NCBI GenBank assembly: GCA_014529385.2
Contig: CM043966.1
Coordinates: 98,507,587 to 98,567,586, forward strand
DNA from: Adiantum capillus-veneris
Taxonomy: Eukaryota > Streptophyta > Polypodiopsida > Polypodiales > Pteridaceae
DNA: 60,000 nucleotides
Direction of reading: 5' to 3'
Position 1 is the first letter of the stretch; every line of letters starts with the position of its first letter. This document shows, piece by piece, positions 1-10,019 of this stretch. The translations under genes were made by a program, and so were the position numbers. The notes below the pieces were generated by a model that was given only the letters and a program-made list of their open reading frames with translations, was not told the origin of the DNA and made no database searches.

Positions 1-646
1 AAAATCGTAGTTTTTCATTCTTTTTGGGGACTACCACAATGGGTGACACCCAATCTGTATGTTCGATTTCATAGATGAATTCAGCTTCCATCAGCTTGTC
101 AATCTCCTCTTTGATTCGTTTAGCAAATGTGTCACTATATGTATAAGGACGCTGTTTGTTAGGTTTTGCATCTGATTTCAAAGGAATTGTATGTTGGCAT
201 ATCGCTAGATCAACTCCTTTGAGGTCTTTGTAGGACCATGCAAACACATCTTTATACTTCTTGAGATGTTGTGTTAGCCGTTCTTCTTCTTCAGGCTCTA
301 AATCGGTTGCTATATAGACCGGCTGAGGCTTTTCACCTGGTTCCGCGACGTCTATTCTTTTTGCATTTTCTGGCCCATCGTAAGATTCCTGATTGGTTCT
401 TTCCCTGACTGGTGGTGTCATGATGATTTTTCTATCCTGGATGGTAAATTTCTGATAGAGTGATGGCACATTCATGTTTCCCTTCTCTGACTCTCCTTTA
501 CCATCACTATCTTCCTCAGTAGTCCATGCCTCTCGTAAAGACCGTTTCAGTTCTTGGTATTTTTGTTTACACTCCAGTTTGGTCCACTCTTGGTCTTTGT
601 TGTTTCTTTGTTTGATTTTTGAGTTTTTTGTGATTTTGTTTTTGTT
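1..646 (-). pseudogene. R1 Ty3-type polyprotein: linker and N-terminal reverse transcriptase (cut by window edge)
   Basis: Read on the minus strand, one frame stays open from about 646 to the window start. It gives a charged linker and then the typical entry of a Ty3/gypsy reverse transcriptase: a K-D-V-F-A-W motif near 240, a Q-H-T-I-P-L-K stretch near 190, and W-V-S-P-I-V-V-V-P-K near 40. Reverse transcriptase copies the element RNA into DNA. The catalytic YxDD box lies beyond the window. The frame is separated from the preceding open frame (655-939) by a stop at 655, and the shift between frames looks like decay. It belongs with the protease at 1309-1737 and the gag at 10461-11531. Confidence 0.85.
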
Positions 647-654
647 TTAGCTTT

Positions 655-939
655 TCATACTTGTCTTTTTTCCTCTTGCGTTCTTTCCCTGACTTTTGAG
701 AATCTTCGTGATATTTGATCTTTTACACAATCCTCTGCTTTTACAAGCATCAAATAGTGAGTTTTACCTTTTATCATGGGCATCAGGTTCTCTGTCACTT
801 TGTTTTCTGCTCGTTTTCTCCTATAGCGTTCTTGGCGTCTAGGGTGCTGATTAGCAAAATCATAAAACTTGATATTCTCTGTTTTCTCCCCACGCTCACT
901 TGAGTTGTTTGAACACTCATTATTGGCAGATGGGTTCAT
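655..939 (-). pseudogene. R1 polyprotein linker, charged, between protease and RT
   Basis: A 94-residue open frame rich in K, R, E, N and Q, with no recognisable domain. Its first residues (MNPSAN) come from the outer edge of the inverted duplication of the protease (923-1566), so the apparent ATG is probably not a natural start. In frame it leads towards the reverse-transcriptase linker, but a TGA at 655-657 and at least one frameshift separate the two. I read it as part of the spacer between protease and reverse transcriptase of R1, decayed. No independent function is claimed. Confidence 0.5.
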
Positions 940-1566
940 GGAGAAGCTCTAGGACTCTTAGAAAGTGATTGTCACTTTGTGCGGAATCGAGTACGGACCC
1001 ATACATTTCAATAGTCATTTGACAAAAAGAAAACAATTATGAGTCATCTGGGAATACCATTCATGGGACATTGAAGATTATCACAAAATTCGGGTTAGAC
1101 TAATATACCTCAGACCAATGGCGAGACTCCCATATCTAGACCTGAAAGACCATCTTCAAGGATGTGGAATAGACTCCAGTGGAAAGATTGATTCAGCTAA
1201 ATTCTCAGAATCAAAAGCTCCCAGCATCCATAGATCTTTTTGTTGCCCTAACCATGCTGGGAGTTTTGATTCTGCTAATGTAGCTGAATCAAATCTTTCC
1301 ACTGGTGTCTAGTCCACATCCTTGTAACTATGGTCTTTCAGGTGTATTTTAGTGGTTGTCTCGCCATGTCTGAGGTATATGTGGTCGTAACCCCAATCTT
1401 GGACCATCTTCAATTGTCGCATGAATGGTCTTCCCAAGATGATCTCATAATTGTTCTTTTTGTCAAAATTGACTATTGCAAATGTATGGTCGTACTCGAT
1501 TCCGCACAAAGTGACAATCACTTTTTCTAAGAGTCCTAGAGGCTTCTCCATGAACCCATCTGCCAA
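923..1566. repeat. Long quasi-palindrome (inverted duplication of the R1 protease segment)
   Basis: The left arm is 923-1227 and the right arm 1254-1566, with a 26-bp spacer at 1228-1253. The outer ends match as TTGGCAGATGGGTTCATGG on the left against its reverse complement on the right, and the inner ends as CCAGCAT/ATGCTGG. By eye roughly 85% of positions match over about 305 bp, with many one-base indels confined to the left arm. The right arm is the coding copy of the retropepsin; the left arm is an inverted, frame-broken copy. A transcript across it would fold into one long hairpin. Confidence 0.9.
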
Positions 1567-1737
1567 TTGCATTTTCATTTTGGTAGCTCTTAAAGCTGTT
1601 TTTCCCCATTTTTTCAAGATTTCCTTGGTGACAATAGCAACTCCCGCTCCACTGTCAAGAATAGCTTTGGAAACTACTCCTTGGAATTCTACTAGTAGCG
1701 TGGTGGTTTCCATCTTCTCCCTCGCAATACTCTCCAA
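1309..1737 (-). CDS. R1 retropepsin-like aspartic protease domain
   Basis: A 142-residue open frame on the minus strand. The active-site motif ILDSGAG is at about residues 26-32 (D-S-G-A class), a hydrophobic A-I-V stretch follows, and the C-terminal I-L-G-R-P-F-M motif is near residue 100, as in Ty3/gypsy proteases. The enzyme cuts the Gag-Pol polyprotein during particle maturation and normally acts as a dimer. It overlaps the upstream linker frame (1655-2107) in another frame, so the join is broken. Downstream it meets an inverted copy of itself. A second element in this window (R4, 49613-50217) has a closely related protease with the same DSGA box. Confidence 0.85.
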   Translation of the reverse strand: MESIAREKMETTTLLVEFQGVVSKAILDSGAGVAIVTKEILKKWGKTALRATKMKMQLADGFMEKPLGLLEKVIVTLCGIEYDHTFAIVNFDKKNNYEIILGRPFMRQLKMVQDWGYDHIYLRHGETTTKIHLKDHSYKDVD

Positions 1738-2342
1738 CCTTGTTTAATGGTACTGGCCTAGTGTTTAGTTGAGGCTTGTCCAATTCTCTAATCCCTTCCT
1801 GAAGCTTTGAGGTGGCTTCTTTCACTCCAAATTTTTCTAGGCATTTACCTACGGTTGTCCACATGTTTGGTCGTAACCTTAGGAGTTCGGCTAATGTGAT
1901 TGTGCATGCCACCGGGGTGGACAATAACTCAATCAATCCTTGTGAATCCATCACTTTGTTAGAAGAAAGTCTTTGAGATGGGATTGCTCTCACTTCAGAC
2001 TTGGCTTCATACTCTCCTAGGTAAGAGGGTAGAGTTTTCAACGAGTCTGGTTGGCTGTGCCCCGAACTAATTGATCCCTGGTCCCCCCCCTTGTGAATGT
2101 ATATCAAAGTTCATTTGCGACCTTGCCTCAAATTCTTCAATAGGAGGTAAGATCTCATTCTTCTCTTTTCTCGTGCTATTCATGTGGTTACTCACCCTAA
2201 TAGCCTCGTTGGCCTCACGGATTTGCTTCCACAGATCATCTAGGCCGTTACAGTCCTTACCCATTTTTGTCAATGTTTTAGGCTGGAACCCGTCACTTGC
2301 CTCATCTGTTGTATTTGGCACTATGATAGGCTCTTCTTTGGA
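1655..2342 (-). pseudogene. R1 Gag-Pol linker downstream of the CACTA-C insertion
   Basis: Two overlapping minus-strand frames (2067-2342 and 1655-2107) give a low-complexity charged sequence with no named domain, joining the part at 9391-9969 to the protease. If CACTA-C and one copy of the GGA target duplication are removed, the frame ending at 9391 (...TNAYES) continues directly into the frame starting at 2339 (KEEPIIVPN...), which shows that it was coding when the transposon landed. The two frames differ by a frameshift near 2080, next to a run of C. The ATG predicted at 2399 lies inside the transposon and is not a real start. Confidence 0.7.
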
Positions 2343-2354
2343 CACTACAACACT

Positions 2355-2515
2355 AAATGATGATATCGACGCGTCTATATCGACGGCCATGCTTTTCACA
2401 CGTATATTGACGACATTAGCGGGCCTCGCTATACACGTCGTAGTGTGCGTCGATATACGTATGGAAAGGCTTTATTTTCCACGCATATAGGGACGCGTAT
2501 AGCGACGCAAAGAAA
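2355..2515. repeat. CACTA-C left subterminal repeat array
   Basis: Short GC-rich motifs built around ATCGACG, TAGCGACG and their complements recur on both strands between the left TIR and about 2515 (for example TATCGACGCG at the start and GTATAGCGACGC near 2495). In the En/Spm family such motifs are binding sites for the tnpA-class protein. They match the core of the arrays in CACTA-A and -B, although spacing and flanks differ. Confidence 0.75.
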
Positions 2516-2622
2516 TTTGGGAAAAAAAAGCAAAACCCGCGTGCAGGGGCCATTTTCGCCTGCTCGGGTCTTGGCCAAAACCTGTTGCGCAGGTATTATG
2601 TCCATCTCCACCCTCCCCAACC

Positions 2623-2623
2623 C

Positions 2624-2681
<58 letters not shown>

Positions 2682-2828
2682 TACACACACACACACACAC
2701 ACACGATGTAGAGGTAGAGAGAGAGAGAAAGAGCGGTGTGTGTGTGTAGGAAAGAGAGAGAGAGGTGTGTGTATGTGTGTGTGTGTAGGAAATAGAGAGA
2801 GAGAGAGAGAGCGGTGTGTGTGTGTGTA

Positions 2829-2886
<58 letters not shown>
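2623..2886. repeat. CT, AC, GT and GA microsatellites near the CACTA-C left end
   Basis: The block contains (CT)n at about 2624-2676, (AC)n at 2682-2704, then alternating GA and GT tracts up to a long (GA)n ending near 2886. Predicted open frames across it are only dipeptide repeats and were not kept as genes. CACTA-A and -B have equivalent CT/AC/GA tracts at the same relative place. Confidence 0.9.
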
Positions 2887-2890
<4 letters not shown>

Positions 2891-3297
2891 AATTTATGCT
2901 TAGGAAATTAAAATTAAAGAAAAAAAATTAAATAGAGAAATGAAATAAAATGTTATATTAATGTCTTCGAAAGGCCAAAGTGACCTATGAGACATGAGAC
3001 AAGGAAGTTACAATGTGATGGATCTGATACAACGTCAGAGTAAGGAGATGACAAAATAAAATATTATGGAATCCTAAACTGCTAGGTGTGGACTAAATGG
3101 GTAAACGAGCTAGTTGGGATAGGTAGATCTCCTCCATGGTCAATACTCTGACCGGGCAATGTGCATGTCGAGCCAAAGTGACCTAGCTAGATCCTCTGAT
3201 GCAGCCTCTGTCGATGTTCTGTAGTCCTCCGTAGTCGTGGGCGTCTAGATCTCCCTAGATCAGTCGCTCGTCCGATCATTAGAGAGATAGGGAAGTA

Positions 3298-3371
3298 GAG
3301 AGCGAGAGAGAGAGAGAGGTAAGTAGAGAGAGAGAGAGATAGTAAATAGAGAGATAGAGAAAGAGGGTACG

Positions 3372-3441
<70 letters not shown>

Positions 3442-3541
3442 GGAAGTGGAGCTCCAGGAGTTATGGCAAAGAAATAGGAAAATAGAGAAATAGAGAGAGA
3501 TAGGAAAATAGAGACAGAGAGATAGCGAGAGCGAGAGCGAG

Positions 3542-3614
<73 letters not shown>

Positions 3615-3640
3615 TATCGAGAGCGAGATCGAGAGAGAAA
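3298..3640. repeat. GA/TA microsatellite cluster upstream of the CACTA-C tnp2 gene
   Basis: Several GA-rich tracts (about 3308-3360, 3400-3440 and 3545-3605) are interrupted by a (TA)n at 3373-3401. They lie a few hundred bases before tnp2. The region between 2890 and 3298 is AT-rich, with no gene seen. Confidence 0.85.
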
Positions 3641-3659
3641 GAACGAGAGATAGGGTACG

Positions 3660-3850
3660 TAGATAGAGAAGAAACTATGGAACTAAAAGAGGCAAAGGGG
3701 TTTTGCCTGCTACATGCATTGCCATGTATACGTGGGAGTGCACGTATGTTTCTACCCATATAGGATTTGACCAATAAAGACGAGATTTTGACCCGGTGGT
3801 CTTGATCTCCGTACACCTCTGGACCGAGGTGTACGGAGATTGGGCAAGAC
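3660..3850 (+). promoter_or_regulatory. Conserved block with 15-bp-stem hairpin before tnp2 (CACTA-C)
   Basis: About 190 bp align well by eye with 24075-24245 (CACTA-A) and 38905-39075 (CACTA-B), although the rest of the noncoding sequence in C is not alignable. Within it, 3805-3840 is a perfect hairpin: ATCTCCGTACACCTC, a 6-nt loop, then the exact complement. The tnp2 start codon is 87 bp downstream. The position suggests the tnp2 promoter or 5' leader. A minus-strand open frame also crosses it with some residue similarity between families, but that frame is otherwise dipeptide repeat, so I favour a DNA or RNA element. Confidence 0.6.
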
Positions 3851-3926
3851 TAGAGAATGGAAGGTAGTTTACATTGTGAGGAGTATATATATATATATAT
3901 TAAAACAACATTCATAATCATTGTAG

Positions 3927-6900
3927 ATGGCAACGTCATCAACTAACATGGAGGAAAAGATTGCATGCTCGTGCACGCTCTGCAAGTATCAAATCCTGCG
4001 CAAGCGTAGGATATGTAATGAGCATGTGCACAAGTACGGAGAGTTTGCTAGAGAAACCGTACAGAATCTGCGATACGACTCCTACGGAACGGGCAATGAT
4101 TTCCGCGACATAGCACCTACATCTGAGAGAGAGAGAAAAAAGATTATGCGTGAAGGTCCAACCAATATAGAGCCACGGATGGAAGCAGGAAAGGGCTTAC
4201 TGATAGAAGATGACGGCATGGAGGAGATGCTGGATGCCTTCTTCCAGACAAGCGAGGAGAACGCGAACAAAGCAGCACCAGAAGCCGTGTGCCTATCTCC
4301 TGAAGACATGTTGAGAAAGTTGGCACGTCAACCAATCTATGAAGGCGCCAAAATATCCATGCTTCGTACTTGTCTGGCGTTTTTGAATCTTCAGTCAGTG
4401 TACGGGTGGTCAGATGCAAGCGTCACTGCTTTGTTTAGGTACGTAATTTACAAAAGAGATTTTCCGATTGCAATGGTGATGTTCTCGGAGAGATTTTTAA
4501 TTTAATGTGGCTTAAACAGGTTATTGCGGGAGCAACTTCTCTCGGCTGGCAAAGAAATGCCCCCCTGTAGGCCAGACGCAAAGCAACTTCTGACCTCAGT
4601 TGGCTTGGACTACAACAAGATTCATGTATGTCCAAATGATTGTATTCTTTTTCGCCATGAATTCGCAGGTTGTTTGTCGTGTCCTAAGTGCGGAGCAATG
4701 CGCTACAAACAAGATGCAGTTGGCGAGACAGTGCCAGCTAAAGTGTTGCGGCATTTCCCTATTATTCCTAGGATAAAAAACATGTTTCGTTGTGGTTCCA
4801 TTGCAAAGTTGATGCGGTGGCATTCTACGAATAGATCCACTGACGCAACATTTAGGGTGCCCGCTAATTCGAAGGCTTGGAGGCACATTGAAGATACCTG
4901 GCCACATTTTAAGAGTGAACCACGCAATTTGCGTTTGGGCATGGCAATGGATAGAGTCAATCCATTTGGCTTGAGAAGCTCGTCATGGAGCACTTGGCCT
5001 GTGTGCCTTATCAATTACAACCTCCCGCCGTGGCTTGCTATCAAGAAGGGTCATTTGATTTTAAGCTTGATTGTACCTGGTAAGTTCAAGGAAAAAAACA
5101 TGGATGTTTATCTAGCTCCACTAGTTGACGAGCTCCCAGTAGGACAACATCATGCAAGGATCCATGGACTTCTTATGTGGACTATGCATGATTGGCCAGG
5201 ATATGGAGAAGCTTCTGGTAATGGTTATTGATTTACAAAATTCTCGCTATTCGCAAACCCTTTGCCTTGGCCTGATTCATGCTTTGATATATGCAGGACT
5301 AACAACTTCGGGATACAATGCATGTCCAATTTGCGGGCAGTCTTTGGATGTGCACTATTCTACCTCTCTTCCCAAGACAATTTATCAAGGCCACCACCGT
5401 TATCTTCCAGATGGCCATCACTTGTGCGAAGGCCAGCTTGGTCGCGTCGAATGTCGTCCTATGCATGTACAAGAGTGGCGTCGCCGATGGGAGCAACATG
5501 AGGGGCAACCTGTTCCAGGAATGAAACATTTGTCCATTCTCCATACGTTGCCATGCTGGGGTGATCTACTAATTAACCATTTGCTGGATCCAATGCATAT
5601 ATTCAAGAATGTGGGAGAGCTCTTCTGGAAGACAATCATGGGAATGAAAGACAATCGAGCTTCACGAGATGATTTGCAGTCGGTTGGAAAGATGCCAGAG
5701 CTGTGGCCTTTCACCAATGCAGCTGGTCAAACAAAACTTCCAAGAGCGCCATGGGTATTGCTATAAAACGAAGAGCGACAAGTGAAAAGGGTGATTTCAG
5801 AATTCAAGACGCCAACAGGATATATGCAATGTCTCAAGACAGCATTCACCCGTGACGATCAATTGTCAGGGTTGAAATTGCACGACTGGCATAAGTTCAT
5901 GCAATTCATTCTTCCAATTGCGATTAAGGGGTGTTTAACAGAGGAAGTGGGGACCTGCATATACAAGATTTCAGAGCTAGTGCGGTGGATCTCTTCCAAG
6001 GAGATACGGGAGGAATCTATTGTAGTCACAAGGGCTAACTCCATTGAGGCAGTTTGCATGATTGAGAAGTATCTACCCACGAGCTGCCTAACTATCCAAA
6101 TGCACTTGCTCGTCCATGTAGTAGATGAGGTTGCAGTGGCAGGTACAGTCCACAGCCGTTGGATGTTCTTTCTAGAGAGGTTTATGAAAACACTTAAGGG
6201 TTTTGTTTGCCAAAAAGCGCGTCCAGAGGGGAGCATGGCAGAAGGATGGCTGGTGCAAGAGTCTCTTGTATTGACGACCGAATTTCTATCCGTTTCTGAC
6301 CCAGAAATGCCTCGACTGTGGAGCGATGAGGAGGATGCAAGACTGGTGGGAGAGGAGCCGCAAGGGCAAGGGGTGCCGAAGAAAATGAACCTGGCCATGC
6401 GAGAAAAGATCATGAAGTTCTGTATACTAAATTCAACGCCGATGCAAAAATGGCTTGAAAGGTACAAAGAAGAGAAACAGAGACGCAATCTAGAGCGATA
6501 GGATTTCAGGCAAAGTCGAACGACTAGAGGCTTACCCTTGCCAGACTATCTCGCTCCTCTACCTGAATTCCCTACAATGGCATGGTTGGACAAGACAGTG
6601 AGAGCAGCTCGACAGATCGGAGAACCCATATCTCTAGAAGAGGAAGAGATGGCTATTGGATGTGACTGGAAGTATTATACATACATGGCACTGTGGTCGC
6701 ATGGAAAGCATTTCAGAACACAACAAATTGACAGTAGAAGAAACACGTTTGACAGTGGGGTAATGGTTAGTTTCATGCAAAAGAGCAGGGCCAGTGCTAG
6801 AGACACGAATGAGAGCACTAGCAACCTGGATTACTATGGTCTGGTGTCAGATATCCTGAAAGTAAGCTTCAGGCGGTTTGAGATGTTTTTGTTGGATGTG

Positions 6901-7014
6901 AAGTGGTTCAAGGTGATTACTTCTGGTCGCAATGCAACGGTACGCAGAGATGGAAACAAACTTGTGCAAATAGATTCTACAAAGATTTGTGGTTCAGGTT
7001 GCTCCAAGAAATAA
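3927..7014 (+). pseudogene. CACTA-C tnp2-family transposase gene (tnp2, DUF4218, DUF4216), broken
   Basis: Exon 1 is 3927-4438, intron 4439-4519, exon 2 4520-5217, intron 5218-5296, and exon 3 5297-7014. Exon 1 carries a C-S-C-T-L-C start typical of the N-terminal transposase-associated domain. Exon 2 has CPNDCILF and CPKC, and a hydrophobic NYNLPPW. Exon 3 has NHLLDPMHIFKNVG, the DUF4218 hallmark GTVHSRWMFFLERFMKTLKG with RPEGSMAEGWL, and DUF4216 (GRNATVRR). In-frame stops occur at 5764 and 6499, and the end of DUF4216 is shortened by a deletion near 6975, after which the homologous EVAPR-like stretch continues in another frame. Unlike CACTA-B it lacks the introns matching 41288-41361 and 42127-42206. 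Confidence 0.88.
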
Positions 7015-7075
7015 ACAAGTATTTGAAGGGCAAGATCTCCTGGAGGAAAGTTAGTCAGACGATGTCCATACTACT

Positions 7076-7291
7076 GTGACATTAGATGAGATGGACAAAG
7101 GTATGACAGAGGAAGCTGACAGATATACGAGGGATGACGCAGACGAGCCAAAATTGACACTTGTACATGAAGATGCAATGGATGAAGACAATCTGCCAGA
7201 ACGAGTTGGGGCAGAGTTATGTTTGCAATTAGAGATAGATGATGATACGGTGCAAGATCTTATCGATGATGCCTCACTCGTCGAGGTCTAG
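7076..7291 (+). CDS. Acidic C-terminal extension of CACTA-C tnp2 (or small separate frame)
   Basis: A 71-residue frame rich in D and E, following the broken end of DUF4216 within 62 bp. It probably was the C-terminal tail of the tnp2 protein before the upstream frameshift. The tnp2 gene of CACTA-B ends earlier (stop at 42744-42746) and shows no such tail. No domain is recognised. Confidence 0.4.
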   Translation: MTLDEMDKGMTEEADRYTRDDADEPKLTLVHEDAMDEDNLPERVGAELCLQLEIDDDTVQDLIDDASLVEV

Positions 7292-7383
7292 GCCTGTAAG
7301 TGTTTGTGTGAAGACTTTGATTTAAAATTAAGCTTAAAGTTAATTTAAACAACTGTGTTCTGACGCTTTATTTTACTTTCTTT

Positions 7384-8504
7384 GTGCAGGACTTTAGTAT
7401 GGCAGACGAGATTCCAGATCCCGCTTCCATGAGTGCAGATGCATTCATGGGCTTCATTACACGGATGACTCCTGCTCCGATGGCAGAGGCTTCTCAGTAT
7501 TGGGTAGCTAGAGGCACGGGTACTACGCCTCCGGGCTTCACACCCGAGGGTCTGACGCCTAGGGGGGAGACACCTACGGGGTTCAGGACACCTATGGGTA
7601 TGACGCCTTCTTCTCCCATCATGGCCGCTTCGACACCTAGGGGTGGGGCAGAGGCGGGTACGTCCTCATCTCCGTAGCACAGGCACACTCGGCGATCATC
7701 AAGTGGATGTTTCGACCCCTCGACCCCCTTCCTACCCCTCCTCGCTCATGACCCCCTTCCTAGCTACCCAGGCACACCTCTTGGCACACCTTGGACACCT
7801 TGGGGGGCACACGATCCTAGTGCCTCCAAGCTCTATACTGTACGGGGAGATGGTTCTGTTGACATGGATAGAGTCGGGACTGAGATGCGACAACGGATTC
7901 GCCAGCTCGTGGAGCTGTAATTTTTGACCAGCATTCTGACGTCTTGGGATCAGCAAGGAAAGGAAAAAGTCACTTACATAGTGGAGACCATCCTGAGAGA
8001 GTACGAGCCTGCTCCGGGTTCTTCCGTTGTTCGGGCACGGTGGATCAAGGGTGTTGCACGGGACACCCTGAAACATCGATGAGATGCAGCTCGGAAGGCT
8101 TTCAGGAGTGGCTCGTCGAAGCCTTTGGGCATCCCACACGAGACGTGGCTGCAGATCAGGGAGGATGAGCGGACAGCGGCCACGTGGTGCAGACAGCAGC
8201 GTGAGGCCGCGCAGGAACGATAGATGACTAGGAGAACATCTCATCTTGGCAGCGGAGGCTTCGACACCTTTCGCTATGAGTTTGTGAGTTTCTAATCCAA
8301 TCTTAACTATGGCGTTTTTTAAAACGCGATGAATCATGTATTCTTATTACTTTGATTTTTGTATAAATGTAGAATCTTGCGATGCATCGAGCTCCGACAC
8401 GCGAGGAGGAGTCAGATGGATATCGCAGAGGTATCTATGAAGTACTGAATGATCTTGAAGCTTCAAGAGAGCCTATAGACTGGGAGGCCTTACAGTCTCG
8501 CTGA
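7384..8504 (+). pseudogene. CACTA-C tnpA-like second transposon gene, decayed
   Basis: The gene starts with a 97-residue frame (7384-7677) rich in TP repeats (TPPG, TPEG, TPRG). It continues as a frame-broken helical, charged region and ends in HLGSGGFDTF near 8250-8275, a likely intron, and a short exon (about 8373-8504) reading RAPTREEESDGYRRG. The same order (TP-rich region, charged helices, HLGSGG, then a DPTPYEREYAGRKG-type exon) is intact in CACTA-B at 42739-43875, which supports the call. Stops near 7918, 8080 and 8222 break it. In En/Spm the equivalent protein binds the subterminal repeats. Confidence 0.65.
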
Positions 8505-8704
8505 TCGCTTGAGGTGAGATGTTAATATGTGTGAGTTGATTTAATTAAGTCAGTATATGTGAAGTAATATCAATACTAATTTTGTGATTTGTCCTATGTG
8601 CAGGTTGCGACGCCTAGTCATTAGTGGACCAGATTTCATATATATGCTTTGTGAAACACAGACACGCTTCAGTGTCTCTTTTTTGTACAAATAGTTAGTG
8701 TTCA
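8505..8704. other. CACTA-C noncoding spacer after the tnpA-like gene
   Basis: AT-rich sequence with a possible further 3' splice site (CTATGTGCAG near 8600) and no open frame of interest. It could be the 3' untranslated region of the second transposon gene. Confidence 0.4.
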
Positions 8705-8965
8705 GACAGTTATTGTTTCCCTTATGGTTATGATGATTGTCATTGTCATTGTATAGACAGTTATTGCTTCTCTTTCTGGTTATGCTTATGGTTATTGTTA
8801 ATTTTGTTTATGGTTATGGTTATCTGCATTATGGTTTTGATCAAAGTGGTTATAGCCGGTTATGGTTTTAAGTTATGGTTATGGTTCATTATGGTTATGC
8901 TTTTAAGTTATGGTTATGGTTTGTTATGGTTATGATTTTAAGTTATGGTTATGCTTTTCAGTTGG
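8705..8965 (+). repeat. Degenerate GGTTAT hexanucleotide array
   Basis: GGTTAT and TTATGG units recur through the block, densest at 8800-8960, often as TTATGGTTATGG with TTTTAAG or TTTGT interruptions. It lies inside CACTA-C between the tnpA-like gene and the right subterminal array. It is not the plant telomere unit TTTAGGG. Confidence 0.8.
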
Positions 8966-9224
8966 TACAGTTGTCTTTCATTGGCCTTAAATCTCATGTG
9001 AGATCCTACATGGATAGCATGTAGGAGGCGTATACATGATATGGTTTTTTTTGAAAAGTTTATGTAAAAACAAAGGGAACTCTGTCGAAATTTTTGCGCG
9101 CGGGAGCATGGTTGATATTTTGGTGCTACTCGCTTTCTTGGGCAGAGGGCAGGAAGTTTGGCTGTGGCTGTGTCCATCTTTTAACTAGGCACAGGCCAAG
9201 CTACCTGCCCTCTGCCCAATAAAA

Positions 9225-9372
9225 ATTTTTCTGCTATGGTCGTCGCTATGTGCATGGCAATCTGCATCGCTATATGTGTGGCAATCTGCGTCTCTATATG
9301 CGTCTATACCTGCGTCGCAAATAGCGACTAGTTTCACAGCGACGCGGATAGCGACGCGCTGCGTCGATAACA
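9225..9372. repeat. CACTA-C right subterminal repeat array
   Basis: Repeats of the form ATCTGCRTCGCTATATG and GCGTCGCAAATAGCGAC, containing the GCGTCGCTAT/ATAGCGACGC core in both orientations, end just before the right TIR. The predicted minus-strand frame through it (9185-9373) is a shadow of the repeat. Confidence 0.8.
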
Positions 9373-9390
9373 CCTGTTTTTGTTGTAGTG

Positions 9391-9969
9391 GGACTCATAG
9401 GCATTCGTGAGTCTTTCCTTCGTTTCTACTTGTTCCTCTAAAGTTGGTTGGATAGGGGTTGGAGTTGGTACTTCATGCCAATTTGCAGGTTTACCAAGCG
9501 GGTCTTCCATCAATGATTGAGTTATTTCAATCATCTTTCTACACATTTCCAACCTTTGTTTTTCTATTTCAGCATATGGATAAGTCATCCATCTTTGCTC
9601 CTGGGTTTGGTTCTTTTTGAGTATGGCTTCATAAGCTTTTAGAAGTGCATCCAAGTGCTCATTTACCTTGTCTGCCAGTATTGATTCTCTTGATCCTGCA
9701 CTTTTGGGTTTTGCTATTTCCTTGGGTGCTATGATTTCCGTGGTGAGTGAGCTTAGGCTAGCTAGATCCTCCAGCTGCTCTAATCTATCCTTTGTATGTT
9801 TTAACTCCTCGGATAGAGCTGTTTGCTCTCGTTCTTTCCTGGCTTTCATACACGTCTTTCTAGCTTTCCAAGTGCTTCTCTGATTTTTCGTTTCTGAACT
9901 TGGGGCATCGGTTTTTGGCTCTTCAATTATGGGTTTGTTCGTCATTCTTTGAGCTTGGGCTCGTGTCAC
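9391..9969 (-). pseudogene. R1 Gag-Pol linker upstream of the CACTA-C insertion
   Basis: Open minus-strand frame of about 193 codons up to the transposon junction; the track-style extension past 9391 is transposon sequence. It starts MTRAQAQRM, is rich in K, E and Q with predicted helical heptads, and ends at TNAYES, from where the frame resumes at 2339 across the insertion. The related element R4 has a matching segment at 51187-51755 (VTRARAKK..., then a KSYEA/EHRWMNY stretch comparable to KAYEA/EQRWMTY here). The role is unknown; it lies between the zinc knuckles and the protease. Confidence 0.7.
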
Positions 9970-10019
9970 CGCCTGAATAGGTATGATTGTTTCATTTTCC
10001 GACCCTCCACTGGAAGGTA

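Larger units (their letters stand above)
2343..9390 (+). mobile_element. CACTA-C: complete En/Spm-type DNA transposon
   Basis: The left end begins CACTACAACA at 2343 and the right end finishes with its perfect complement TGTTGTAGTG at 9390. A 3-bp target duplication GGA flanks it (2340-2342 and 9391-9393). The 7048-bp element carries left and right subterminal arrays, microsatellites, a conserved hairpin block, a tnp2 gene (3927-7014) and a decayed tnpA-like gene (7384-8504). CACTA elements move by cut-and-paste: the Tnp2-class transposase cuts at the ends, and the second protein binds subterminal repeats. This copy has stop codons in both genes and so is unlikely to be autonomous. It sits inside the Gag-Pol frame of R1. 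Confidence 0.95.

Noticed and set aside
3187-3816. 209-codon minus-strand frame rich in S and L
   Set aside because: It is a translation of GA/TA microsatellites. Only its first ~45 codons overlap the conserved hairpin block, which I treat as a regulatory element.
4596-6488. Long minus-strand frames opposite tnp2 exons (for example 5859-6488)
   Set aside because: Antisense shadows of the tnp2 coding sequence; the plus strand has family motifs and splice sites.
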